A DNA stretch of 64,000 nt from Plazaster borealis. Its lineage: Eukaryota > Echinodermata > Asteroidea > Forcipulatida > Labidiasteridae. Of this stretch, positions 1 through 27,566 are shown piece after piece. The stretch lies in the NCBI GenBank assembly GCA_021014325.1, contig CM037467.1:4898001-4962000 (forward strand), given 5' to 3'. The notes under the pieces were generated by a model that was not told where the DNA came from, searched no databases, and worked only from the letters and a program-made list of their open reading frames with translations. Position 1 is the stretch's first letter, and each line of letters opens with the position of its first letter. Made by a program: the position numbers and the translations under genes.

Positions 1-129
1 TCACAGTTTTATATATTACATGTATCCACCAATAAGGTGCTCAAGGGGCTAGAACAAAGAGAAACACTTTTTAAGACAGATTTTGATGTTTTAATGAGAC
101 CGATTTATGTAGAACCTTAAAAGAGTTTA

Positions 130-392
130 CAAGGTGCTGCGGCAAATTCAGCAGCCACTACCAGAAACACCGGGGCGAACTCCTTCTCTTAGCGATAAGT
201 GTAACTAGGTTCTTTTAGGTGCATTACACAATACTCTGGACCTACGGCTTTACGTCTTATCCGAAGGCATAGTAATGATAAGTGTCATATTTAAGGACAC
301 AAGTGTCATGACCGGGACTCGAACCCACACTCTGCTGAACAGAAACACCAGAGCTTGGGTCGGCTGCACTTGACCGCTCAGCCTCAACACAC
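130..392 (-). mobile_element. SINE A (tRNA-Leu-derived), truncated
   Basis: Reverse complement carries the head GAGCGGTCAAG..., an anticodon region like tRNA-Leu, a B box GGTTCGAGTCC, and the conserved middle GTCCTTAA...ACGTAAAGCCGT. The 3' tail is missing. Confidence 0.75.
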
Positions 393-1034
393 CAATACCA
401 CAAGAGTCTTCTTACTCATTGAACAACTTTCAATAGTTAACTGTGGTTCACAACACTCTGAGTTGGTATTGTTCTGCATCAATAATTTTCAAGGGTTGGT
501 TGAAAGACATGGATTTTGTATGATTAGTTGTCTTGTTTTTTCTTTGTGCAAGATAAGGTTTTCTTTGTGTAAGGAAATTCGCACAGGTCAATGTCATTCT
601 GCTGTAAGGATACTGCCATTCTTGTATAAATTTTCAAAAAGACATTTATTAGACCTCGGTCACTGATTAAAGATGACTTTCAAGATGTCGCCCTTTCAAG
701 GTTTTCAAATTTTTTTTGCAGCTTTTTCTAATGATATTTCTTCACAATACTTGAATTATTCTACAGCCAAATTATTCTTGTACAGGTTAATACTAATAAT
801 AATGAATACTTATAAAGCACACACATCCACCTAATCAAAGGCGCTCATGGCGCTACAAAAGAAACAACTTAACAAAAACAAAAAACAATATGCTACATGA
901 ATAATTATGAACAGTCTGACAAGCAGGAGAGTTATGCTCTGGTAAAGCAGGCTAAATTGTAGTAGTGAGTTTTGAGAGCCATTTTGAAAGAGCTGAGGGA
1001 AGTGCTAGGTTTATTTTTGATCCCGTTTTATCAG

Positions 1035-17096
<16,062 letters not shown>

Positions 17097-17860
17097 CAGC
17101 AGCGAAGTATCATTTTTACTACTGCTGGTAGAGATAAGTTTCTCATGGAGCCTTGGAGCTAGACATAGTCAACTCATGAAGATCTGTAGATACTATGTTA
17201 TAACGGGGGACGGTGAAGTAGTTTGGTACAAAGTTTCATTTCCTGTCAAAATTAACTCCGGATACGGGGCCAGATTTCTTTGCACTGCTTACCACAAAAT
17301 TCTGCTTTTACGGCTCCATGTAAATTGCAGAATGATGGACTACAAATTAATGCACACAGATGCCACTTTTCCGGATTTACCCGGATTAAAAATAAAAAAA
17401 ACCTCAAAAACAAAATAATTTTTTATTTTTTTAAATAAATTCTGAATAAAGTTATAATTGTTTGGCCTCTAAAGCAAGTCCACTTTGCAATTAGCGATTT
17501 TCGCTGAAAATATTTGTTAATGTCGTAATTTTCCTCTTTTTACGGCTCGGTGAGTTGTATGCCTGACTTGAACTTAAGTGCTCGGCGGTGCTACTCTTTT
17601 TGGGAATTCAATGTTGGTATCTCTGCGATGATTGCTCTGCGATAATTTGTCACAATGGTTACCACTCATGAAATTCATTCAGTGGCTTTCTGCTTTTGTC
17701 TAAGGAAAAATAATTGTTAGGTTTTTTTTCGTTGCCACAGTGGCATCTCTGAGAAATTCAATCACAAATTACATTATTGGTCAGTGGCGGATTTAGGGAT
17801 TCGCATATACCAGGGGCTGAGGTGGGTGCACATTTTAATATACTTGTTCAGCTGTTAGGC
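17097..17860 (+). other. ABCC 3' UTR and flank
   Basis: The first 350 bases are likely 3' UTR up to the AATAAA pair. Beyond that I see no recognisable element. Confidence 0.45.
17434..17450 (+). terminator. Candidate poly(A) signals of the ABCC gene
   Basis: Two AATAAA hexamers at 17434-17439 and 17445-17450 lie about 340 bases after the stop codon in AT-rich DNA. Assignment as the true cleavage signal is inferred from position only. Confidence 0.5.
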
Positions 17861-18240
17861 TCAAAGGCAGGATACACTTTAGGTAATTGTCAAAGACCAG
17901 TATCCTCTATTGGTGTATCCCAACATATGCATAAAATAACAAACGTGTGAAATTTTGGGCTCAATTGGTCATCGAAGTTGCAAGAAAATAATGACAGAAA
18001 AAAACACCCTTGGTGCATAGAATTGTGTACTTTCATATGCCTTAGAAAGGCTTCATGCCTGAAGCCTTTCTCAGATTCAAATTTTTCAGGGTGAAAATTA
18101 CCTCTTTCCCTAATACTACACTTCTTCAAAGGGAGACGTTTCTCACAATGTTTTATCATACCAAAAGCTCTTCAGTGCTCCTTACCAAGTAAGTTTTTAT
18201 GGTCATTAACTTGTAGAGTAATTACCAAAAGTACACCCTG
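17860..18240. mobile_element. MITE A, older copy
   Basis: AGGATACACTTTAGGTAATTG faces CAAAAGTACACCCTGCA. The centre is the palindrome AGAAAGGCTTCATGCCTGAAGCCTTTCT; the longest unbroken arm is about 12 bp. Confidence 0.7.
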
Positions 18241-18730
18241 CAGTTAACATCATGTAGAAATTACAATTTAAAATGTGACATTTTCTTTATCACTAGTTCA
18301 GATTTTGCCAGGAAGTGCCATGGAATGCTCACGGTCACTTTTTTATTATAAATTTTTAAAAGATTGTATTTTTTGCCAAATTCCACTTAGCAATTTAACA
18401 TTTGTACGTGAAAGTACTGTTTTAATGGCGGGTTAACAAAGATTGAGCGGGATGTGTACCTGTGACCTCCGGGTTCACGCACCATTGCTCTACCAAGATT
18501 ACAAGCAATGCATGTACTTATTCTAATATGATGTATAGTTAAACAGCTTTAAACATATTTTATGTGCATTATTTATAAACATAAATATAATTAAACAGAT
18601 ATATACAGTTACTTAACTAAAGGACTAAAAATGATGGAACAATGTGTTTGTTTATCTGTTTGGGTATTTGTATGATTTCTCAGGATTTTCTCAAAATCTC
18701 CTTGAGCGTTTTTAGTTTTCGTGAAAGAAG

Positions 18731-19256
18731 TTAAAGGGAACGTTGCCTTGGATTGGCACTTGGGGCTATAAAAAGCGTTTGAAAGTGTTCGTTATGATAT
18801 GAATATGGTTGGAAAGATGTTTTAAAAATAGAATATAATAATCCACACACATTTTTTTGTTTTGCCTTTTTGTTGAGTCAATTATTTGGTTCTACAAAAT
18901 GGAGGACCGTGTTAGTTCAAATAAAAGGAAAACAACACAATTTCGAGGCATATTTGTGTGGATCATTATATTCTACTTTAAATGATGTTATAGTAGTCCA
19001 AATACCCTCAGAAATACAGAAAAATGCCTGTTTCGGCAGCCATTTTTAATATTTGGCAAAATCCGACATCAAATGTCATCTGATGTCAAAAATCAGACCA
19101 GATTTGGTTTCTACATAATAGAAAACGTGCATCTTATGTATTGTTTCATGAAAAAGTCTCGGTATGCCCCTTCCTAAGACATCTTTCCAACCATATTTAT
19201 TTCATAACGAACGCTTTTTATACCCCAAATGGTCCAATACGGGGGAAATGTGTCCT
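18731..19256. mobile_element. MITE C, long copy
   Basis: Begins TTAAAGGGAACGTTGCCTTGG with GGGGCTATAAAAAGCG; the right arm has CATATTTATTTCATAACGAACGC. The middle keeps CAAAATGGAGGACCGTG. Confidence 0.8.
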
Positions 19257-19312
19257 ATAAGCTATTGTACATTTTTCTGCTACGGAGTTCGGTGAGAATC
19301 TGTCAACTTCCA

Positions 19313-19843
19313 GGGCCCAATTTCATAGAGCTGCTTAAAGGTATTATACACTTTTGGTATCAACTCAAAATCAGTGTCCACATTTTGTGTGATTCAACAT
19401 ATGCATGAACAAACAAACCCGTGAAAGTTTGAGCTTAATTGGTCATCGAGGTCACGAGAAAATAGTGAAAAGAGACCTTATGTGTTTTCTGTTTTTTCAA
19501 ATTATCGCGCGTAATAAAAACTGTTGTTTTACTCATTTCTCAGAAACGATAGCATTTTAGGCAGAAATATTTTAAGGAACCCTTTCTACCATTACTTACT
19601 TTAAATCATGTAAGTTATGTGTGAATCTGTGAACATTGTGTTTTTCGATCTTACCAATAGTGTACAAGGCCTTTAAGCACAAAAAGTAGCTAAGCACAAC
19701 AAAATTATGCTTTCCAGAATAATGTTACCAGCCAAACTACCATGTCTCATGTACAACTTGTGACTGGTATCCTGCTCATTTCTGCTAAGCAAACAATTGT
19801 TAAGCACTATTTTCTGCTTAAGCAGCTCTTGAAATTAGGCCCT
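19313..19843. mobile_element. MITE D interrupted by a MITE A
   Basis: Left piece GGGCCCAATTTCATAGAGCTGC. Right piece begins GCACAAAAAGTAGC and ends TGCTTAAGCAGCTCTTGAAATT. The insertion is listed separately. Confidence 0.82.
19335..19676. mobile_element. MITE A nested in MITE D with TTAA duplication
   Basis: TTAA 19335-19338 and 19673-19676 flank 334 bp starting AGGTATTATACAC and ending GTGTACAAGGCCT. The host without the insert reads GAGCTGCTTAAGCACAAAAA, as in other MITE D copies, so TTAA is a true target-site duplication. Confidence 0.85.
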
Positions 19844-19996
19844 GAACTGTAACATCTGGGAGGTTCTTGGTTTAGAATAAGGGGAACCCATCCAGGCGCA
19901 CAAGCCATTTACAGTATTGTTCACATTCCTCAAATTTCGTCCCTAGTTTGTCTTTTTGTTTTTCATGTAGGCCTACGTGTATAGACTTGGCTTGAA

Positions 19997-20023
19997 CATG
20001 GAGGTAGGAATCCTACCTCCATG
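19997..20023. repeat. Perfect palindrome, 13-bp arms
   Basis: CATGGAGGTAGGA, one base, TCCTACCTCCATG. Outside it lie direct GCTTGAA copies. Confidence 0.85.
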
Positions 20024-20699
20024 GCTTGAAGCAGAACTGCCTTGATCGAAGCTCATAATTTGAAATTTATTGCTTTGTTTCGGCACGAAACACCCAAATA
20101 AAAAATAAACCAGAAACAGATTGCGGCTGCTTCATTGGAGTTTAATTGCCAAGGATGTTTTGTATAGACACCTCTCGATCGTCACATATCCCCCAGCCCC
20201 AGTGTACATTTTTTTAATGCATTTTCTTTGAAGACGAATTTGGGAGTCGTAGATGAAGGATCCGTAGATGAGCGTTAACAAATTTGGTGTCCCTACAAAG
20301 CTTCAATAACCTAAATACTTGGTCGCTCAAGGTTACCAATTTGGCTTCCAAATTAAACAGAGACAGTTTCATTTCGAAGCATTTTCCAATTTTTTTCATG
20401 GAAGCTGCCTTAATTTCTAAATTGGTGCTGCCGAATTTGGTGACAGTGAGTTGCTTCTTGGGTAGCTTCTTGGGTAGTACAGATTGTTGCGGCTAAACCT
20501 TTCTGCCACCATCTTGGTCATGTTCCCAGTACCCAATAACAGTCATGGATGCTAATATTCCTTGTACAAAAACGAACCAGACTATTTTTGTACCAGCCTC
20601 GGTTTGGGTACATTGATTTGAATGGGAGAAAATCAAGATGGCCGCACCGTGATAAAAGGACTACATTGGTCTCACCACATTGCTTTAACGCATGAAGGA

Positions 20700-20770
20700 T
20701 ACAGACTTGCGCAGCTTGACGGATCCCAATGTTCGAATACGCGCGAGACTTGCACAGTCTATTATTATGA
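20700..20770. repeat. Short repeat, GCGCGAGACTTGCACAGTCTA
   Basis: ACGCGCGAGACTTGCACAGTC recurs in 52640-52720, 54925-55015 and 58210-58345, usually next to a GGGACC/GGTCCC stem. Confidence 0.5.
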
Positions 20771-21386
20771 CATTTTAGTGTTCCCCTGCTTACGTCACGA
20801 ATGGTGCGCCTGTAGACCTTATTACGGTTGATAAACAAACCGCGTTGGTTGGCATTGACGGCCGAATGTTAACAAAACATTCAGTCGTGTTAACAGATGT
20901 TGTGACCAAATTCAAAATTTCTACAAACTTTTTGTAAAAAAAGCATCCCATGATTGGTTGCTTTGTTTCAAAAAAATTCAACACTGTCGTTGAATTCTCA
21001 TGTAACATTGTTACAAACTGTGGCTGTCTGTTTTTGCTTTGCATTTACGGCTTTCCATAATTTTCCAACCTTGATTGGCAAAAACTTGGGCTGTGACGTT
21101 GAAATAGAAAGGTTTATATGATCCCTTTGTAACTCTATCTTTATAAGGTAACCTTCTCTATATTCTTCGCGTTTTGGTCATTCAAGGCAACCAGTGAAGC
21201 GTTAATTTACACAAAGACCAATTATTGTCTGCGATAGTATAAATTTCTAACGTTCGCGCGCAGCCGAATTGGCGCCAGTATCGCCTGTAATTTTTGAACA
21301 CGTGCGTATAATGGTATAACCTCACCTGGGAAATGCTAGACTTGGTTCAAGTCGGGTCTCGTGCTAATCGAGTCAGTAATCTATGA

Positions 21387-22553
21387 GTGTTGTAACGCGC
21401 GCCCTCTAAAGTAATTTATTTGCCAATCCAGTGAATTTTGGATCGCGACACCCGACTTGGTGAATCCGCCAGAAGTTTGTACACGGCCAATGGAGCTCAT
21501 CTACCGATTTGGGTAGCAGCCAATGAGATTGCAGCATTCAGAATACATTACTGTTATGTACACTTTGACCTGAAAAATTGATAAATATTCAAGACTTCCT
21601 TGGAAACTCTGCCATACAACTTTGTTTTGAAAAATGGCGACTATTGGTGAAGGTACGATGTGCATTAAATGGTTGTTTAGAGTGGCCATGAATGGATGGT
21701 GGATGCTTTGGTTCTCAAACGTAAGGGCTCATCGTGTACCATGAACAAGGTCTTTAGATTCTGTCTTTCCGCCAGTATATCAATATTTAAGTGGGGTATT
21801 GTTCAGTTGTTAAAATCATAAGATATGACGACCGTTTGGGGCTCAACGGATCAGTTTTGCATTGACGCCGTGTGAATCTCGTGGGGCTCTGCGGAACGAA
21901 CTGGCAGCGGGACCGGAAGGGTCGGGAGTCCGAGGGGATTGGAGAAGCATGCAGACCGGGGCAACGTGGTTGTCACACCCTCACATGTCTTTAAAAAATC
22001 AAAATATCAGCGGAAATTCTTCAAAACTTGGGAATGTATTTATTAAGAGTTTAGCTTGTTGAAGCATATTTTTTCATAATTTTTCTTCCCATAATTGGCA
22101 ATTTATCCAAAATTTAAAATCACGTAATGTTTGTGGTTTAACGGTTCATTGTGCAGTAAGAACAGTCCATTGTTCCCCCTGCACAGAACCCCTCTTAAAA
22201 AATATATAGGCCTAAACATAAAACGGAAATTCGTCAACAAAGGGAAATCTATCTAAAAGAGTCTGGCTTATATTCATATATTCTTTCAAAATCGATTCTT
22301 ACATCGCAGACATTTATTAACCTGAATGTAACGCCGTGGAGTTATTGTGAACACCTACTTGAGGGAGCCCTCATAAATTGAACTGATTTCATTGGTCAGC
22401 AGCGGACGCGTGTGTTGCTTATTTAAACTGTTGCATATGCATAATGAATAACTACATATCACGCAGGGGGGTGCCTCCTGGCAGATTCATCAAGTCGGAC
22501 TTTCGAATCCAGTTGATTGGCACTTTCCTGGCGAGTGAGGGCGCACAACAAAG
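21387..22553. mobile_element. DNA transposon-like element with about 80-bp diverged inverted ends
   Basis: The left end has GCGCCCTC, GCCAATC and GACTTGGTGAATCCGCCAG. The right end has CTGGCAGATTCATCAAGTC, GATTGGC and GAGGGCGC in reverse order. No transposase-like frame inside, so non-autonomous. Confidence 0.5.
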
Positions 22554-22639
22554 TGGTGAAATAAAGCTGCGATTCTGAGTTAAAGTGCATGCAGTGGATT
22601 AATCAGACGACGAAGGACTCGACGAAAGTTCGACTTGGG

Positions 22640-23266
22640 TCAAGTCTAGGGAAATGCATGTCAGGAATCTCTGTAAATCCATTGCCTATAAGTTGTATTC
22701 TTTAAGTAGGCATGCAATTAACAGTCGTTTACTTGACACGCCTTACAAGACGACTATTCAACCCTGCTTCGATTATGCGTGTTCTGTTTGGGGAAATTGT
22801 TCAAGGGCACTTATCAGACTGAAAAAAAGAGCTGCACGGGTTGTCTCCAACAATTTTGATTGTAATAAACTTTGCGGTGGAGACATTATAAATCAATTAT
22901 CTTGGCAAACCCTAGAACAAAGAATGGATTTTTATTTAGCATGTCTATTTTAGAAATGTGTTCATGGACTTGCTCCAAGTCGACTATGTAACGACGTAGA
23001 AATGTACTTAATACAACCCTTTAAGTTTGCCGGTGCCAAAGTTTTGAACAATATTCCTTCCTCCATTCAAAGTTCCTCCTCCATTGCAATTTTTTAATTT
23101 TTATATAAGAAACTGTTCTTTAAGTAGTTTTACTTTTTATTTGTCTTTATTGTAGTCAGTTGTTTATGTTGGCCATTTATGTTTAACAGGACATGTAAAA
23201 CAGCTTTTGCTGATCTTTTTATCCTGTAAAGATGTTGAAATAAATCAATCAATCAATCAATCAATA
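22640..23266 (+). mobile_element. Non-LTR retrotransposon 3' remnant
   Basis: A frame at 22654-22953 encodes LLDTPYKTTIQPCFDYACSV-WG and RLKKRAARVVSN, the C-terminal (thumb) part of a Jockey/CR1-type reverse transcriptase. A stop at 22951 interrupts it; KCVHGLAPSRL continues in frame, so it is dead. The 3' end is AAATAAATCAATCAATCAAT, a LINE-like tail. 5' truncated. Confidence 0.78.
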
Positions 23267-23591
23267 ATCTTCTGCCACACCGGCATGACCAGACACGATG
23301 GTTGTGTCCATCAGCAAGACATACGCTCATCTTTTCTGTTCGGTTAAACCATAGAACATTTTAAGAAAGACCCGAAAACACTGCTCGTGAGTGATTATGT
23401 GTTACCCCCAAATTTGTCTGTTTCGCTTTGGATGCCCACTTTGAAGACCGGGGCTTTATCCATAATATAGGATCACCCACACACCGTAAAATTTGTTATG
23501 TTATCGGCGTACCTATATTGGCCAATTACTGGTAGAACTGTTCAAGAACAACATGCTGTGCGCACATTTTATTTGTTATGTATTTCTAATG

Positions 23592-23967
23592 TTAAAGGTA
23601 TCGTACACGTTTGGTAATGACTCAAAACAAATATTAGCATAAAAACTTACTTGGTAACAAGCAACGGAGAGCTGTTGATAGTATAAAACATTGTTGGAAA
23701 CGACTCCCTCTGAAGTAACGTAGTTTCTGAGAAAGAGGTAATTTCTCACTAAAATAATAAAAACTTCTTGCAAGAAGTTTTTATTCCTATCTGAGAAAAT
23801 CACACAAATTTGTACAACAAGGGTGTTTTTTCTTTCATCATTTCCTTGCAACTTCGATGACCAGTTGAGCCCAAATTTTCACTGGCTTATCGTTTATGCA
23901 TATGTTGGGATACACCAAGTGAGAACACTGGTCTTTGACAATTTCCAAACGTGTACAGTGCCTTTAA
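23592..23967. mobile_element. MITE A at TTAA
   Basis: TTAA on both sides; ends AGGTATCGTACACGTTTGG and CCAAACGTGTACAGTGCCT; centre CTTCTTGCAAGAAG. Confidence 0.88.
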
Positions 23968-24425
23968 CTAAGCGACATGAACTTTCTGTGCCGTTAAAAT
24001 ATTATGTTTATCAGCATTAATATATTATATTGTACATTGACTATAGACGGATTAACGAGGTGTACGCGACGCGCCTCCTAATTTCCAGAAAAGGGAATTA
24101 AAAGATGGGGGGGAAATAAACTCTTGCAGCTAAATTTGCTTTGCCTCGAAAGATAATCAAGAAAGAGTCATGTTCCCGGGGCCTTGTATCTTACCCGATT
24201 GCTCGCTTTGCGATTTTTTAAAGTTATAAGCGCTTGCTTGGCTGGTGTTTCATCGCCCGGGTAGTCTGAGGAGATGGCTGTCCATATCAGGTGTCTTTTG
24301 GCACCCCAAATTTTCTCGTTGGTTTTCTCATAGATCACGTTGTACCTTTCCATTGTTTCATCACCGTTTTACCTCTAATAAAGCGGCGTGATGACGTCAA
24401 ATCCGGAAATCCTTATGTTCGACAT

Positions 24426-24845
24426 GCGTAGTGCGTAATGCGTAGTGCGCGATCAAAATGAAAATACACGCCAACAAGCAATGCACATAATTTTTACGGA
24501 CAGTGCAATAACGATACAACCTCGTCCCCAGGGTGTGTGGAGCAGTACGAGGTGTACGAGGTTGACCGCTCTCTCACCCTGGTATTGGACCATTTGCATA
24601 TCCAAATTTTTGGGATACGTAGGCAAATTAGAATAGTCTGGCTGTGAACATGGTGAATACTGAATACACTTTTGTACACCAGTCGTTGTCCAATCAGGGT
24701 CCAAGTAAGGAGTTTCCCTCCCAGGGTTTACTATTGTAAACATGGTCTGGAAAGAAAGTAAACCATGGGAACGAGGTTGATAACGATAGTGATTATGTGC
24801 GGTGCTTGGCCGCTACTTTACGCATTGCGCACAACGCATGACGGA
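24426..24845. repeat. Inverted-repeat element with nested insert
   Basis: GCGTAGTGCGTAATGCGTAG and ATTGCGCACAACGCATG are inverted ends, as at 6853-7012. The middle has CGATACAACCTCGTCCCCAG facing GGGAACGAGGTTGATAACG, suggesting a second element inside. Confidence 0.5.
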
Positions 24846-24999
24846 CACACGGATTTCCGGTTTGGGAAGAGAATAGTCATTCCTATAAGTATATCAAGTA
24901 TCATTACCTCTGTAGTTATATTGCAGTTCACACGGGTGAAACTTTCATCCGAATATAGGTCCCATCCATTTCAGTGAACTTAAAAAAATGTTTGATAGA

Positions 25000-25780
25000 T
25001 TTTGCACACGCTTATACTTAAAAAAATTGTTTTGTTGTGTCCTTAGTTTTATGTTTGTGTATTCTGCCTATAGTTGTTGAAATGTGTTTTGTCCTTGGTT
25101 TATTATTAATGTGTTGTTGTGCCTGTCTTTTCAACCATTCTTCTCCTTTGAGTTTTGTTTTTGCCTTGTTGACAGACCATGAGTTGCCAAAGGTTGAAAG
25201 ATACAGACATCTGATTCCTCACAATTATGTCAGGCCTTTTAAAAATCGCATACAGAAATAATTTAGTATTGTGCCGTTTGGCTAATGTTTCTTTTGTCAG
25301 AAATACATTTTGAGATTTCATGAATTATAATTAGCAAATTCGTGAAAATAAAGGGAAACAGATTACATAACGGTGTTCTTTCGGGGTTCTTTAGATGTTC
25401 TTTCCCCATATCCGGTACATTTCCCTTAATTTTCCTGGTTATCTTGTCATAGAGTGTCAAAGGTTGCACGTTAGGCCTATTTCCTCTTTCTATATTATTT
25501 GTTAACACACATTGCAACACACAATCTACTTGCGTTTTCGCTAAAAAGTGTATAATTCGTCATTATTTTGGAGGGGCAACCTCAATACCGCTCTTCGGCT
25601 TTCGAGGATCACTAGACAGCCAAACTGTGCCAATTTCATGACTGATTGGATCACGTCGGAGACAGAGAGGAAAACAGGTTTGTGTTTTGTCATAACTTTT
25701 GTACAAGGATTGCGGCCAGATGCATTAAAAACACCTACAGTGTGTTGTAATTAGTGAGTAGTGATTAAAAAAACATAAAC
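25000..25780 (+). other. Intergenic, nothing recognised
   Basis: No exon, repeat end or hairpin that I can support. Confidence 0.4.
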
Positions 25781-25789
25781 TTGCCTCTG

Positions 25790-25985
25790 GAAATACTATC
25801 AGCGGAACACGGTCCGCCATTTTTTGTGGAGTCAATAATTTGGTTCTACAAAATAGCGGACCGTTTTCTTTCGTGAAGTTGCACAAAACACACACAATTT
25901 CAAGGGTCATTACGTGAATCATTATAATCAACTTTTAAAATATCTTTCCAACCATATGAATTTCATAACGCTTTTTATATAGTTA
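25790..25985. mobile_element. MITE C middle/right fragment
   Basis: GGTCCGCCATTTTTTGTGGAG faces TACAAAATAGCGGACC, then ATATCTTTCCAACCATATGAA. Confidence 0.65.
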
Positions 25986-26041
25986 ACTGTCGAAAATTAT
26001 TTCTATAGGTTTGGTATTAATTTATTTATTTATTACATTTC

Positions 26042-26418
26042 TTAAAGGTACTGTACACGTTTGGTAATTACTCAAAATATATATTAGCATACAAACTTAC
26101 TTGGTAACGAGCAACGGAGAGCTGATGATAGTATAACACATTGTGAGAAACGACTCCCTCTGAAGTAACGTAGTTTTTGAGAAAGAGGTAATTTCTCACT
26201 AATAATAAAAGACTTCTTGCAAGAAGCCTGTAATTATTCCTATCTGAAAGCACACAAATTTACAACAAGGGTGTTTTTTCTTTCATCATTTTCTTGCAAC
26301 TTCAATGACCAATTCAGCCCAAATTTTCACAGGCTCGTTATTTTATATGCATATGTTGGGATACACTAAGTGAGAATACTGGTCTTTGACAATTACCAAA
26401 CGTGTTCAGTGCCTTTAA
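26042..26418. mobile_element. MITE A at TTAA
   Basis: TTAA on both sides; ends AGGTACTGTACACGTTTGG and CCAAACGTGTTCAGTGCCT; centre CTTCTTGCAAGAAG. Confidence 0.88.
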
Positions 26419-26649
26419 CCCAGTGTTTGCCCAAACATTTGGAACTGTTTGTATTTGGGGCCCTCCGATACTAATTTTACAAGAACAAAATTTACGTTAG
26501 ACATTAGGTCCAAGGTATAACTTACTTTGATCACGAACACAAATAATCAGATACAAAACAGGACTATACAAAAACATTCAGGGGAAAACACGGGCAATTC
26601 CCATCGACTCCAATTTTCGTGGCAACATTAACCAACGCCGTACATCAGG

Positions 26650-27029
26650 TTAAGGTACTGGACACGTTTGGTAATTTTTCAAAATATATATTAGCATAAA
26701 AACTTACTTGGCAACGAGCAACGGAGAGCTGTTGATTGTATAAAACATTGTAGGAAACGACTCCCTCTGAAGTTACGTAGTTTTTGAGAAAGATGTAATT
26801 TTTCAATAAAATATTTGAATCTGAGAAAGACTTCAGGCCTGAAGCCTTTCTCAGGCATCTGAAAGCACACAACAAGGGTGTTTTTTCTTTCATTATTTTC
26901 TTGCAACTTCGATGACCAATTGAGCTCAAATTTTCACAGGTTTGTTATTATAGGCCTATGCATATGTTGGGATACACTAAGTGAGAATACTGGTCTTTGA
27001 AAATTATCAAAAGTATACACTACCTTTAA
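26650..27029. mobile_element. MITE A at TTAA, GGCCTGAAG-centre subtype
   Basis: TTAA 26650-26653 and 27026-27029. The centre GAGAAAGACTTCAGGCCTGA-AGCCTTTCTC replaces the CTTCTTGCAAGAAG centre of the previous copy. It ends 267 bp before the NLR start codon, inside its 5' flank. Confidence 0.85.
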
Positions 27030-27295
27030 ATAAGTTTAAGTTGTATAAAATACAGGGAAATGCTATATAGACATATACATGTAGTGATGGAACTGCCGAG
27101 TATAAGTTTGGTGAAACTCCATGAAGGACTTCGCGGTTGTCACATCTGGCAAATTGTTCCATCATTGAACCATTATAGCAAAAAACCTGTAATGATACGA
27201 ACACGATTTGAGCTTTTATCTGTTATATAAGCAATCAATCTATGTGTTTTCAATCATTACCATTCGTGTATTTTTTGTTCAAAGGGGGAACTCCT

Positions 27296-27566
27296 ATGAT
27301 GGACGACATCGCACTTCAAGATTTGGCCTGTCAGTTAGGGCGGGAATGGCAGGCCCTTGGAGTAAATCTCGGCTTACAATGGGCACAAATCGAGCACATT
27401 AAGGCTGGTAATCCAATGCAAATGAAGAGTCAGATAATGGACATGCTTGTTACATGGCGACGGGGGCTGGGGCGAGACGCTGACCCCAAAAAGCTTTTGG
27501 TCAGTGGTTTAGATGCCGTTGGTCGTACTGACCTGGCAGGGAAAGTTGCCACATATAAATTAGTCG
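27296..27566 (+). CDS. NLR exon 1: Death domain
   Basis: Encodes MMDDIALQDLACQLGREWQA, then LGVNLGLQWAQIEHI and MLVTWRRGLGRDA, ending LVSGLDAVGRTDLAGKV. The spacing of LA..LG..W, I..I, L..W and L..LD..GR.DLA follows the Death fold. Donor GTAAGT at 27567. Confidence 0.85.

Noticed and set aside
20518..20838. A 106-codon minus-strand frame.
   Set aside because: It overlaps the short GACTTGCACAGTC repeat and encodes no recognisable motif.
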